Origin: Sphingobacteriales bacterium
GTDB lineage: Bacteria; Bacteroidota; Bacteroidia; Chitinophagales; Chitinophagaceae
NCBI GenBank assembly: GCA_004144185.1
Contig: SEFP01000002.1
Location: 620,001-684,000, forward strand
Length of the DNA: 64,000 bases
Direction of reading: 5' to 3'
Shown here: in pieces, positions 38,601 through 44,403 of the stretch
Position numbering within the stretch: the first letter of the stretch is position 1
How the letters are laid out: every line of letters begins with the position of its first letter
Translations under genes and position numbers: made by a program
The notes under the pieces: model-generated
Database searches by the model: none
What the model was told of the DNA's origin: nothing
The model's input: only the letters and a program-made list of their open reading frames with translations

Positions 38601-38732
38601 ACCCGTAGCCGTAAAGGTATTTGCCACGCCTGTGCAAAAAGTCGTGTTACCAGTATAACCTGGTGCAGCAGGTTGTGCAAACGCAGTGATACCCAACAAA
38701 ACCAGCAGCAGCGAAAGGAAAGAGTGCTTCAT
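29160..38732 (-). CDS. Giant T9SS-secreted multidomain surface protein with F-type-lectin-like domains (3190 aa)
   Basis: Paralogue of the 2416-aa protein. Signal peptide ending TAFAQ, Ig-like repeats, a glycine-rich segment (about 324-554), NHL propeller 1 with six blades (634-931), F5/8 domain 1 (990-1150), NHL propeller 2 with six blades (1237-1534), then F5/8 domains 2-5 (about 1600-1747, 1917-2067, 2237-2390, 2564-2714) alternating with Ig-like domains. The CEPIADV, FN3-like and type A T9SS sorting domains close the protein. Domains 2, 3 and 5 keep His and RxDCCQxR, the F-type lectin fucose site; 1 and 4 have lost it. The ATG at 38732 (Met-Lys-His-Ser-Phe) is used rather than an in-frame TTG at 38759 that overlaps the promoter. 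Confidence 0.9.
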   Translation of the reverse strand: MKHSFLSLLLVLLGITAFAQPAAPGYTGNTTFCTGVANTFTATGAPGATFVWQGASNGGTLYSTSAQYTVPATTSAGGYAVYLIQTVNGQASQPTYIAFTVNQTPAPLTVSGPGSVTAGSVANLTASPANTAYVWTPNQGSSATMTGSTAAMVPTATTTYTATLTAANGCAATASTTVSLIQPVTVAGSVSVCRGGTTTLTASGSTSYTWYDAAIGGNTLSTAAGFTTPTLYQSRSYWVAGTNGIRRQVGITVSQPYYGATIFPSVICAGQSVKLRSFYSGKTAWYDAATGGTLLGTTLKDSMLTVTPAVTTSYYAQPLAFIDTVVFNPGASTWTVPDGVYSIQVEALGSWGGNLGGNVTFGIVNYGMYNGFYRGFGGRVLATIAVTPGQVLYINVGHSNSFNGGGTNAGAKGGGATDIRIGGNALTNRVLVAGGGGGVGYVGTSSLNWANSWTTVGHGGGLVGQTGTFNPSFVPRRGEGGTQSEGGTGYGGGGSFGQGGGAGYAGSPGGNGGGGWYGGGGGTDYLGGGGGGSSYTNPQYCADVSHTQGYWQNDGKLTISYGSAACGAPTTTRTPVTVMVNSSPSATLASNSACLGGALTVSSTIPAGSLIWKSGNDTVLNAPATWNATATTAAGGNGSGSALNQLSTPRRPFVTPNGDVYVCDNSNHRVVKWAAGATTGVVVAGGNGQGSAANQLNGPQGVYVDDAGTVYVADENNHRIAKWTAGATTGTTLFGGNGSGSAANQLGNPYKVVRDDTGNFYVVEATAHRVSKWAPGATSGVTVAGLAGSAGSALTQLSYPYSLALDKAGAIYIADLNGRIMKWAPGATAGTVMATSGSGSQSFSPMDIAVDRLGNFYVADQFGGRVQRWTSGSTTATTVALTNGGQAGAVQGVALDGAGNLYVADESGKKVQKFVYNGASLTYTPTNPGTYKAILTPLTGCASVTTNDQSFITAPAATIAGSTTVCKDAAIPNVILTGSGSVSPYTFSYKINGGATQTAISSTRKVRYIRLRQKGNGELLVGDIEAIQSGTGANVAINQPVASSGARYPNQNRVNDGNIASYSIWASSGSGPSTFVEIDLGAGGYNLSEVRIYSTTCCGFNDFSGDSSLELTWRDTAGVVLYTSDIDAYRGINVQHGTIVSNPLPNYVAVPVSTATAGTTTVTLLNTSTTNGCATTPSTGAVTTATVMVTPPPVIAPIAGVPCLNTPLTTAVTPGSSLQWKSGTTVLQTSLPLWKAIATTVAGGNGAGSGLNQLSSPRFGYAAPDGTFYASDINNHRVVRWSTGAATGVVVAGGNGSGNGANQLSEPRGVYVDGAQNVYVADFNNHRIQKWAPGATAGVTVAGTGISGATVSQLNNPIDVVLDDSSYLYISDNGNNRVQKWVPGAVSGITVAGGSPGSSLAQLSAPYGIDVDDSGAVYVADLSNNRVVKWPRSATSGTLVASGFTGPTDVAVDPIGNVYVSDQFNHRIQRWAPGATSGTTITGTGQIGVVHGVQLDAAGSLYVTDVDNNRIRKFALNDSTISTYLPTVSGTLSVVATSFGGCAATSQKTVETLTTATLSAPANLCKDVPVQDLVITGSGGSTPYTFAYTLNGGATQTVAAVRTRVRYVRVKQNANELINLAEIQAIEDSTAVNVALNKTATASSTLSGYPTTNINDGNPNNFWHTNAATPSEYIEIDLGAPGYYLSSVKITNRGDCCQNRSANLQLILKDNAGTTLTSTPVNVYQNQNNGYTSTYPSTLNGTTARITLPTSAAGAYKYKLLNATSTGTCVSTSADSVTVNIRPRAVIATQPAAAVTLCSGTSLTLTAAATGAVTSYQWRKNGTAITGATAAVYTKPAFPIADSGSYSVLALDSVYGCNDTSAASVVTTKLTPAFAMTGPSLVCSGTGAASVTFTSPNALYPTYTYTVNNGAAQTVTPAFSKVRYIRVAQNAADFINLAEIQAIDSVTGTNVALNKPTTSSSTATGYPSGNINDGSTAANNYWHSAGASPGEWVEIDLGAPGYNLSAITITNRGDCCQNRAANLQLTYKNSAGMLVGNETINAYQGQNSGYTASFVPRYNGYGVAVPTTAAGVATVFKAVTVTTPNGCSSSPTDSFVVTVKQSTVITTEPDTAKILCSATPLTLTVVADSAASYQWRKNGSIITGATAATYTNPVLALGDAGTYSVIAIGNGGCTDTSRNSIVSVKASPEPYISGTAGVCAGTTTLPYVYLHANQSDKPYTIGYQVNGGATQTVTAAKRLVRYVRIEQLDADYLAFNELQVTEAGTGTNIALGKTVTSSGTGYYPNSNLTDGDISDNSYWESAGQSNQNGNQYVEIDLGPQGYAVDSVKVFSAQYYGQPYINYLSLTYRDVFGGTITDDYSYNNFQSNTTQQVVKFKLNPNLDARATAAVLVPTTPSGTYTYKVVSITAANGCSAPVLADSAVVTVNPKAVITAQPAADFTFCQGSVIAVPVSASNALSYIWRKSGTVLPGAASATYSKAAAATADSGLYQAIAVGAGGCNDTSTKATVQINNVLPTATIVAQAAGICQGVADSIIISGTAGVGNFSYAYTVNGGAVQTAAPASVNARYVRVTQNLSDWTNLAEIRVFQAGTGVNVALNKTTSASNNASGYPAPKVVDGIATSGNYWHSANMNTGNWVEIDLGTSYAIDRLEIVNRFDCCQDRARDLQLQLKDGSGTAVVTRQINAYQNQNSGYTASFNISSGTVTIPVPTTVSGVYAYKLTGITSGGCTSTPTDSAVVAVNAKATINTQPPTALQFCTPNPLVLSAAATGATSYQWRKAGVAIAGATSASYVKPGASATDAGLYSVVAVGIAGCNDTSILSTITTGTLASMPVAATPTATTASLMQADGMTLAYTTTACEPIADVSDGAGGNVLGMVTTSVVKDATVQVYKSQPYLQRHWEITPASDGPATVTLYATQAEFDAFNAWLLANGSSYPKLPTGPADVAGIGRLSILQFHGLPTAGTTGPGGQYNGSQQQLIQSSALTTTWNGSYWSIRMPVSGFSGFFVTSGSSTGLPVSLLGVAANNLGSENEVLWSTASEELGNSFEVERSFDGTAFTKIGTVGSSGQTFSEYRLVDHSPATGINYYRIRAVSMNGAAQYSKVVSARVKEGAFVVEAFPNPTQGDVTVRLSAAPGPDALVTISDVSGKRLREVPVKGSVVRVSMEELAAGFYLLQYRDGVRTQIIKITKQ

Positions 38733-38756
38733 AAGCGAAAGGGGATATCCTGACTG

Positions 38757-38764
38757 CAAAAGTG
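38757..38764 (-). promoter_or_regulatory. Promoter -7 box of giant gene 2
   Basis: Minus-strand CACTTTTG, identical to the box of giant gene 1, lies 24 bases before the ATG. The operator centre lies 35 bp upstream in both genes. Confidence 0.45.
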
Positions 38765-38787
38765 GCTTTATATTTTCTCCACACCTA

Positions 38788-38803
38788 TAGGGGCTACCCC
38801 CTA
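38788..38803. promoter_or_regulatory. Palindromic operator TAGGGG-CTAC-CCCCTA, copy 2
   Basis: Exact copy of the 16-bp inverted repeat, upstream of the 3190-aa gene in the same position relative to its -7 box as copy 1. Conserved flank TTTATNTCCG follows on the right, as in the other two copies. Confidence 0.65.
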
Positions 38804-38966
38804 TTTATCTCCGCAACTTTTAGGGGCTGGTTTTTTGCCGGATGGATACGGAACCTCCCTCTTTACGGATTCAGGCAGCACCAATGAGGTCGCCAGTGCC
38901 GGGAACAACCCTCTGCAACAAATCGAATGCAAGCCGCAAAACTTATCTTCATTTTTTTCCTGTATC

Positions 38967-38982
38967 TAGGGGCTACCCCCTA
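38967..38982. promoter_or_regulatory. Palindromic operator TAGGGG-CTAC-CCCCTA, copy 3
   Basis: Exact copy upstream of the kinase/regulator operon, centred about 51 bp before its -7 box. The right flank TTTATGTCCG matches copy 1, so relative to the promoter it drives, this copy is inverted compared with the giant genes. Its left flank also resembles the giant-gene promoters, ending in a minus-strand AAGTTTTG at 38937-38944. Confidence 0.65.
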
Positions 38983-39021
38983 TTTATGTCCGGCCACGTC
39001 TTTACGTGGACCCCCAGCAGA

Positions 39022-39029
39022 TACATTTG
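39022..39029 (+). promoter_or_regulatory. Promoter -7 box of the two-component operon
   Basis: TACATTTG matches TAnnTTTG perfectly. A CTTTA -33-like sequence lies 18-19 bp upstream, and the TTG start codon at 39047 is 17 bases downstream. Confidence 0.5.
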
Positions 39030-39046
39030 CAGACCAATCCCTCACC

Positions 39047-41026
39047 TTGTATCGTTTCTCCCGAGTCTGTCTTATTTATGTGTGTGTGCTGTTGACGTTC
39101 AGCTGGAGCGCATGTAACAGGTCTCAGGCCAGCCATACACCCGGCGATACCCAGGCGCTGCAAACCCGGTTGGAGGCGCTGAAGAACGCCACGCCCGACT
39201 CGCTGCGACCCACTGCATTCCGGAACTTTTACGATCAGACACCAGCCCAACTGCGGCCGGTTCTTTTAACGCCCTTGCTTCGGGAAACGAGTGCCCTCCT
39301 GTTTTACCAGCTCCATGCCGACACCCTTTTAATTCCGTTTTATCAGGGGCTTATCGCCGACCCGCAGCTTCCGGATACCAACCGCGCTACGGCTGCCCTT
39401 CAGCTGGCGTCCTACTACGCACACATTTCCGGAGATCCGGACAGCGCCACTGTTTATGTGGCGTCTTTCCGGAAATATGCCGATCTGCGCAACGACGCCA
39501 GCATGGCCAAAAGTTATGCCCTGTCGGCTCAGATTGCACAGCTCCGGGGTGATCTGCCGCAGGCCAGCGTAGCACTCTTCAAAGCCATTCAACACGCGGA
39601 GAAAGCGCATGATACCAGCATGATGGCCCGTAACTACGGCAACCGCGCTAATATCTACCGGCTACTGGAAGATTATAATAAGGCTGCTGCTGATCACTAT
39701 CGGGCAAATGCTTATTTTAAAAAAATAAAAGACAGTGCAGCTTGGCTTACCACCACAGGTGCCCTGGCAGCTGATTACGCAGCTCTTAATCACGCCGATT
39801 CTGCACAGTACTATTTTACTGAAGCCGAAAAGCTGATTGCCGCTGGTGTCCGGCAGCCTGTTGCCGAATATTATCTCCATATCTCCCATGGGGGATTTTA
39901 CGTGAATCAACCCTTTGTCAACTACGATTCAGCGATTCATTATTTTGAAAAAGCAGCTCCGCTCGCCACTGCTTTTGGAGACCCCAATACCGAAATGCTG
40001 TACCTGATTGCAGCGACCCGCGCCTATGCGCAACGACGGCCTGTAACCGAAGACGCCCGGCGGATTGCTGCCTATATTCCTGCCCTACTCGCCGATAGCG
40101 ATCTGGCAACCGCCCGCGATGCGTACTATACCCTGTACATGGTTTCGGTAGCCGAAAAAAATGCCGATGAAGCGTTAGATTATTATCAGTTGTACGATTC
40201 GGTGCGGACACTGCTTTCCAATGAGCACAACCGGGCCCATATCGCCAGCCTGGAAGCGCAGTATGAGAATGAAAAAACCGCGCTTACCATTCAGCTTCAG
40301 GAAAAAGAACTGCGACAGCAACGCACACTTAGTATCATTTTTGGCCTTGGGGCACTGGCCGTTATCCTGACGTCTGCCATCGTTTTGAGCCGCATCCGGT
40401 TGAGCCGAAGTCAAGAGGAAGCTGTCCTTCAGAAACATTTTACCACCGAAATCCTGAAGCATACCGAAGCCGAACGGGGCCGGATTGCCGCTGATCTGCA
40501 CGATGGCATCACGCATGATCTGCTGAATCTTAAAAACAACCTGCAACAACCGAAGGCCGCGTCTGAAACGCACATCGACAGCATTCTGAACGATATCCGG
40601 ATGCTCAGCCGGAACCTGCACCCGGTTATGCTGGACAAGATCGGGTTGGAGTACAGCATCGAGCATCTCTGCGAACAGATCATGGCCGGTGGACACTTAT
40701 TTGCTTCAGCTGATATCGACTATCAGAAACAGCTCCCTCCGGAAAGCGAGTTGCAGTTGTACCGCATCATCCAAGAATCGCTGAGCAATGTAGTGAAGCA
40801 TGCAGGCGCAGTTGCCGCTAAGATCCGGATGACGTCGCAACCGGGCCACCTGCTGGTTTCGGTTATAGACAATGGACACGGCTTTGACGTTGCCGAAATG
40901 CTGGCCTCCAAAAATGCCTTTGGCCTGCACAGCATTGTCGCACGCAGTCAGGCGATGGGCGGACGGGCCATTATCACATCCGGAACGGAAGGCACTACGA
41001 TTACCATTGACATTCCGACCGCCTGA
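39047..41026 (+). CDS. TPR-containing membrane sensor histidine kinase (HisKA_3/NarX type)
   Basis: Two-component sensor of about 659 residues. A lipoprotein-like signal (LLTFSWSAC) is followed by an extracytoplasmic helical region with TPR-like repeats, one membrane helix (about 425-445, FGLGALAVILTSAIVLS) and a cytoplasmic kinase. The phospho-acceptor is in ERGRIAADLHDGI (His about 485). ATP-binding boxes are QESLSNVVKHAG, DNGHGFD and GLHSI. The TTG at 39047 is preferred because the ATG at 38927 lies before the promoter and places the operator inside the gene. Its stop overlaps the regulator's ATG by one base, so the two are translationally coupled. Confidence 0.9.
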   Translation: MYRFSRVCLIYVCVLLTFSWSACNRSQASHTPGDTQALQTRLEALKNATPDSLRPTAFRNFYDQTPAQLRPVLLTPLLRETSALLFYQLHADTLLIPFYQGLIADPQLPDTNRATAALQLASYYAHISGDPDSATVYVASFRKYADLRNDASMAKSYALSAQIAQLRGDLPQASVALFKAIQHAEKAHDTSMMARNYGNRANIYRLLEDYNKAAADHYRANAYFKKIKDSAAWLTTTGALAADYAALNHADSAQYYFTEAEKLIAAGVRQPVAEYYLHISHGGFYVNQPFVNYDSAIHYFEKAAPLATAFGDPNTEMLYLIAATRAYAQRRPVTEDARRIAAYIPALLADSDLATARDAYYTLYMVSVAEKNADEALDYYQLYDSVRTLLSNEHNRAHIASLEAQYENEKTALTIQLQEKELRQQRTLSIIFGLGALAVILTSAIVLSRIRLSRSQEEAVLQKHFTTEILKHTEAERGRIAADLHDGITHDLLNLKNNLQQPKAASETHIDSILNDIRMLSRNLHPVMLDKIGLEYSIEHLCEQIMAGGHLFASADIDYQKQLPPESELQLYRIIQESLSNVVKHAGAVAAKIRMTSQPGHLLVSVIDNGHGFDVAEMLASKNAFGLHSIVARSQAMGGRAIITSGTEGTTITIDIPTA

Positions 41027-41658
41027 TGCCTACTATTTTACTCGCCGACGATCATCCGATAACGGTTATGGGCACCCGGTCGTTTGTGGAAAGCCTGGGG
41101 TATACGGTAGTAGATACCTGCTCCAATGGCATTGCCGCATACAACGGGATTTTAGCGCGGTGCCCGGACCTGGCGCTGGTAGATATGAATATGCCCGGCC
41201 TTAACGGCATTGAACTGCTGGAAAAGCTGGGCCGGCAGAAATGCACTACCAAAGTGGTATTGCTGACGATGCACAATGAAGCAGCCATCTTCAACCGGGC
41301 GATGGCGCTCGGCGCACGCGGCTATGTACTCAAAGAATTTGCACTCACCGAGTTGACCGGATGCTTGGCCGAAGTCAGTCGCGGCGGCATCTGTTACAGT
41401 CCGCATTTCTCCTCTTATGCACCGGAAAGTGACCCTGCAGCTCATGAAACCGGTTTTTCAGCCCTTACGTTTAGCGAGAAAAAAATTGTGGAGCTGATCG
41501 CCGGTGGTCACAGCAGCCGTGCCATTGCCCAGATGCTTTTTATCAGCGAAAAGACGGTTGAGAATCACCGAAGCAATATCATCCGGAAACTGGCCCTGCC
41601 GGCAGAAAAAAATGCACTCCTCGTCTGGGCAATGCAGCATCAAAAGGCGCAAGCCTGA
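41026..41658 (+). CDS. NarL/LuxR-family response regulator
   Basis: Cognate regulator of the upstream kinase. The receiver domain has the acidic pair Asp8-Asp9, phospho-acceptor Asp53 (LVDMNMPG), Thr81 and Lys103. A LuxR-type helix-turn-helix follows (LTFSEKKIVELIAGGHSSRAIA and SEKTVENHRSNI, about residues 145-185). Such regulators bind inverted repeats as dimers. The inferred targets are the three TAGGGG-N4-CCCCTA sites upstream of this operon and of the two giant genes. The 210-residue length is typical. Target assignment is an inference from proximity and site symmetry. Confidence 0.94.
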   Translation: MPTILLADDHPITVMGTRSFVESLGYTVVDTCSNGIAAYNGILARCPDLALVDMNMPGLNGIELLEKLGRQKCTTKVVLLTMHNEAAIFNRAMALGARGYVLKEFALTELTGCLAEVSRGGICYSPHFSSYAPESDPAAHETGFSALTFSEKKIVELIAGGHSSRAIAQMLFISEKTVENHRSNIIRKLALPAEKNALLVWAMQHQKAQA

Positions 41659-41735
41659 GGGGTATCCGGAACCGCATTTATAAAATGGCTACGCTCATTA
41701 CAGAATGCCTCGCTGGCGGGCCAGGCAGGTGGTAT

Positions 41736-41743
41736 TAGTTTTG
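41736..41743 (+). promoter_or_regulatory. Candidate -7 box of the MFS transporter gene
   Basis: TAGTTTTG matches TAnnTTTG perfectly and ends 18 bases before the ATG at 41762. This supports that start over an upstream ATG at 41705. Confidence 0.45.
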
Positions 41744-41761
41744 CAGCTGTCTTCGACTGTT

Positions 41762-42970
41762 ATGCCTTCAGCCTTATCCGGTTCCGGAAAACCAATCGAG
41801 TCCGCTTCCGGGATCTCGCCCTTCCTGCTGTATTTTATGGCTACTGCCTGTGCGCTGGTAGTGGCCAATATTTACTATTGCCAGCCGTTGTTGGGGCGGT
41901 TTGCCGAATACTTCGACACCAGCGATAATGCTGCATCCTGGGTAAATATCTGCTCGCAACTGGGGTACGGACTGGGTATTTTTCTCATTGTACCACTGGG
42001 CGACCGGATGATCCGCCGCAAGTTGCTCACGTATATGGTAGGTGCGGCAGCGGTGTTGCTGGCAGGGGCGGCTTTAGCGCCCAATATTTATGTGCTGTAC
42101 ATATTCAGTATGCTGGTAGGAGCGGCCTCAACGGCCTGTCAGGTGTTTGTACCGCTGGCGGCACACCTGGCTACTGATTCCAATCGCGGGCGGGTGATCG
42201 GAACGGTGATGGGCGGCCTGCTTTCCGGAATTTTACTGTCCCGGACGCTGAGCGGCTTTGTAGCCGACGCCTGGGGCTGGCGCAGCATTTACTGGATTGC
42301 CGCCGGACTGATGTTGGTGACCAGCATCCTTATCTACCGGTTTATCCCTACGGAACAGCCGGCTTTTAAAGGCACCTACCGGTCGCTTCTACAGTCGTTA
42401 TGGGCCTTGCTGCGTCAGGAGAAACTGGCCCGGCAAAGCAGCTGGATTGGCGGCTGTCTGTTTGGGTCGGTAGCGGTTTTCTGGAGCACGCTGGCATTCT
42501 TTCTGGAGAAACCACCGTTTTCGTATGCACTGGCTACGATCGGTTTGTTTGGAATCGCAGGCATGTCCGGAGCCCTGATTTCGCCACAGGCGGGCCGTAT
42601 GGCCGACCAGCGAGGCAGCCTTTTCCCTATGCGAATCGGACTGATCCTGATGGTGTTGGGCTACGGGTTGTTGTTTCCCAGTGCGCACTCCATTTTTTGG
42701 CTGATTGGCGGCATTGTGCTGATCGATATGGGGTTGCAGCTGGCGCATATTCCCAATCTGAGCCGCATGTCGTCGCTGGCACCGGAAGCCCGGACTCGTC
42801 TCAACACCATTTACATGACCAGTTTTTTCATTGGTGGCACCATCGGATCGGTTGTCGGCAGCATTGCCTGGGGACTTTATGGCTGGCCGGGCGTCTGCAC
42901 CACCGGATTGTTGTTTGCCATTCTGGGAGGCCTGCCATTGCTGAAAAAGCCGGTTCCAAAAGTGGCTTAA
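41762..42970 (+). CDS. MFS transporter
   Basis: Twelve-helix major facilitator of about 402 residues. The N-terminal motif NIYYCQPLLGRFAEYF and the loop PLGDRMIRRKLLTYMVGAA resemble the drug/sugar efflux type of bacterial MFS proteins (YnfM-like). The central loop lies near RSLLQSLWALLRQEKLARQ. Substrate cannot be inferred. The ATG at 41762 is chosen because the promoter-like box lies just upstream of it; the longer form from 41705 adds a non-hydrophobic 19-residue leader. It converges with the PH-like gene, leaving only 21 bp between stops and no visible terminator. Confidence 0.88.
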   Translation: MPSALSGSGKPIESASGISPFLLYFMATACALVVANIYYCQPLLGRFAEYFDTSDNAASWVNICSQLGYGLGIFLIVPLGDRMIRRKLLTYMVGAAAVLLAGAALAPNIYVLYIFSMLVGAASTACQVFVPLAAHLATDSNRGRVIGTVMGGLLSGILLSRTLSGFVADAWGWRSIYWIAAGLMLVTSILIYRFIPTEQPAFKGTYRSLLQSLWALLRQEKLARQSSWIGGCLFGSVAVFWSTLAFFLEKPPFSYALATIGLFGIAGMSGALISPQAGRMADQRGSLFPMRIGLILMVLGYGLLFPSAHSIFWLIGGIVLIDMGLQLAHIPNLSRMSSLAPEARTRLNTIYMTSFFIGGTIGSVVGSIAWGLYGWPGVCTTGLLFAILGGLPLLKKPVPKVA

Positions 42971-42991
42971 AGTATCTGTAAACTTCTTTTC

Positions 42992-43462
42992 CTAGCTTGA
43001 CCAAATAGCTCCGTACGAGATAAAGTTGTTTACGCGCAGTCCTTTTGCTTCCAGTTGTTGTTCTAGCAGGTGCCATCTTTTTCCGGTCAGGGTAGCTGCG
43101 TAATAAAGCTGATACGAAGCCGGCGTTATAAATATGCGGATGCTATCTGAATCTATTTTATTAGTAGAAGTTTCCATCCGGATGCTTTTAATATCCTGAA
43201 TCAGATACGATTTCCGATACCACCGCCTGATGTGATTTTTAATAATTAATTCATTGTCTGTTACACCAAAGTAGTAGCAGTATTGACTATTAAATAGAAT
43301 ACCGGCAAGAGTGATGACGCCGAAGAAGACAGGCTTATCCAGTCCACAGGTACCCTGTATATATTGGATCACTGCGCTGATGGTGCAAGTCACAAAAAAA
43401 GCTAAGAACAGCACCCGAAAGCTCAGCCACCACCACTGCCCATACCATTGGACTTGATTCAT
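42992..43462 (-). CDS. Hypothetical membrane protein with PH-like C-terminal part
   Basis: A 156-residue protein with two hydrophobic segments near the N-terminus (about residues 11-35 and 43-60) and a soluble C-terminal half. The latter has alternating hydrophobic strands (NELIIKNHIRRWYRKSYLIQDIKSIRM) resembling bacterial PH-like membrane proteins. No specific family is recognised. It lies 47 bp after the queuosine transporter gene on the same strand and may be co-transcribed. Its codon use is more AT-rich than that of its neighbours. Confidence 0.72.
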   Translation of the reverse strand: MNQVQWYGQWWWLSFRVLFLAFFVTCTISAVIQYIQGTCGLDKPVFFGVITLAGILFNSQYCYYFGVTDNELIIKNHIRRWYRKSYLIQDIKSIRMETSTNKIDSDSIRIFITPASYQLYYAATLTGKRWHLLEQQLEAKGLRVNNFISYGAIWSS

Positions 43463-43509
43463 ACCATAAAGACCTTTTCAGTTTAGAATTCCGGAACAGG
43501 AATTAAACA

Positions 43510-44283
43510 TCAATTTTTTCCCATTGCTTCCGCTTTGAGCTGGGCCGTCAGGTCTTTGCCAAAAGACGTTTCAATCCGGCGTTCGGCTGCGTAGATGACC
43601 GGTGTGAGTAAAATGGCTACAACCAGCTTGTAAGAATAATTCACTAGTCCTACCGCCAGTACGCGCTGCCAGCCCCAAAGCGGACCAAAGGCAATCGCCA
43701 GTACAATAAAGCTGTCTACCAACTGAGAGACGGCGGTCGATCCGGTAGCCCGGAGCCAGACTTTTCGTTCGCCGGTTTTGCGCTTGATGCGGTGAAAAAT
43801 CCATACATCCAGCACCTGACTGACCAGAAAAGCCACCAAGCTCCCCGCGATGATCCGCATACTTTGCCCGAAAATCCCTTCGAATGCGACCTGCATATCC
43901 GGAATGCCGTTTGCGCGCTGGCTGCCCCGCCAGAACCCATCATCGGCCGGCATGTGAATAGCCAGGTAAAATGCCAGAAACGCATACCCGATCAGGGCTA
44001 CAGCGATATATGAAATCCGCCGTACGGCACGCGGTCCGTAGTACTCGTTGATAATATCGGTCAGCACAAACTCCAGCGGCCAGAGCAACACGCCACAAGT
44101 TAACGTATAGGTCAGCCCTTCCTGCCCCAACAGGGTAAACGGTCGCACGGGAAGTCCCAGCAGTGCCTCGAGGGAAAACAGCTTATTGCCGATGCATTCT
44201 GCAATGAGGGCATTGGCCACAAAAAAGGCCGTCAGAAATAAAAACAGCCGTGAAGGCTTGTCTGATAAAAACCGCTGAAACAT
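43510..44283 (-). CDS. Queuosine precursor transporter (VUT/YhhQ family)
   Basis: Integral membrane protein of 257 residues with about six helices and the family signature EFVLTDIINEYYGPRAVRR. It imports a queuosine precursor such as preQ0/preQ1 for tRNA modification (family knowledge). A longer frame starts at 44397, but the ATG at 44283 is preferred because a perfect TAGCTTTG box ends 20 bases before it and the longer form adds a non-family soluble leader. It is divergent from the cupin gene. Confidence 0.88.
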   Translation of the reverse strand: MFQRFLSDKPSRLFLFLTAFFVANALIAECIGNKLFSLEALLGLPVRPFTLLGQEGLTYTLTCGVLLWPLEFVLTDIINEYYGPRAVRRISYIAVALIGYAFLAFYLAIHMPADDGFWRGSQRANGIPDMQVAFEGIFGQSMRIIAGSLVAFLVSQVLDVWIFHRIKRKTGERKVWLRATGSTAVSQLVDSFIVLAIAFGPLWGWQRVLAVGLVNYSYKLVVAILLTPVIYAAERRIETSFGKDLTAQLKAEAMGKN

Positions 44284-44303
44284 ATCCGGGAGTCGAGAAG
44301 CCA

Positions 44304-44311
44304 CAAAGCTA
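44304..44311 (-). promoter_or_regulatory. Candidate -7 box of the queuosine transporter gene
   Basis: Minus-strand TAGCTTTG matches TAnnTTTG perfectly and decides the start at 44283. Confidence 0.5.
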
Positions 44312-44403
44312 AACCGCTCCTTCGGCTCTAACCGAATCCGGAATGGTTCCAGAACGTATGGATCCGAAGGCCGAAGGCACAAATTTTTCATAACCAATCA
44401 GTT

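Larger units (their letters stand above)
38662..38823. repeat. 5'-end duplicate shared by the two giant genes, copy 2
   Basis: Partner of 28672-28834: signal peptide codons, leader, -7 box and operator. Outside the operator the sequence around the -33 position differs between the copies. Confidence 0.85.
38733..39046. other. Divergent regulatory region between giant gene 2 and the two-component operon
   Basis: This 314-bp gap contains the giant-gene promoter, two exact copies of the 16-bp operator (38788 and 38967) and the predicted kinase promoter (39022-39029). An ATG-initiated extension of the kinase frame from 38927 runs through the second operator, but it does not look like protein-coding sequence. 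Confidence 0.65.

Noticed and set aside
38927-39046. ATG-initiated N-terminal extension of the histidine kinase
   Set aside because: It would place the operator and a perfect -7 box inside the gene, and the extra 40 residues precede a clear signal peptide.
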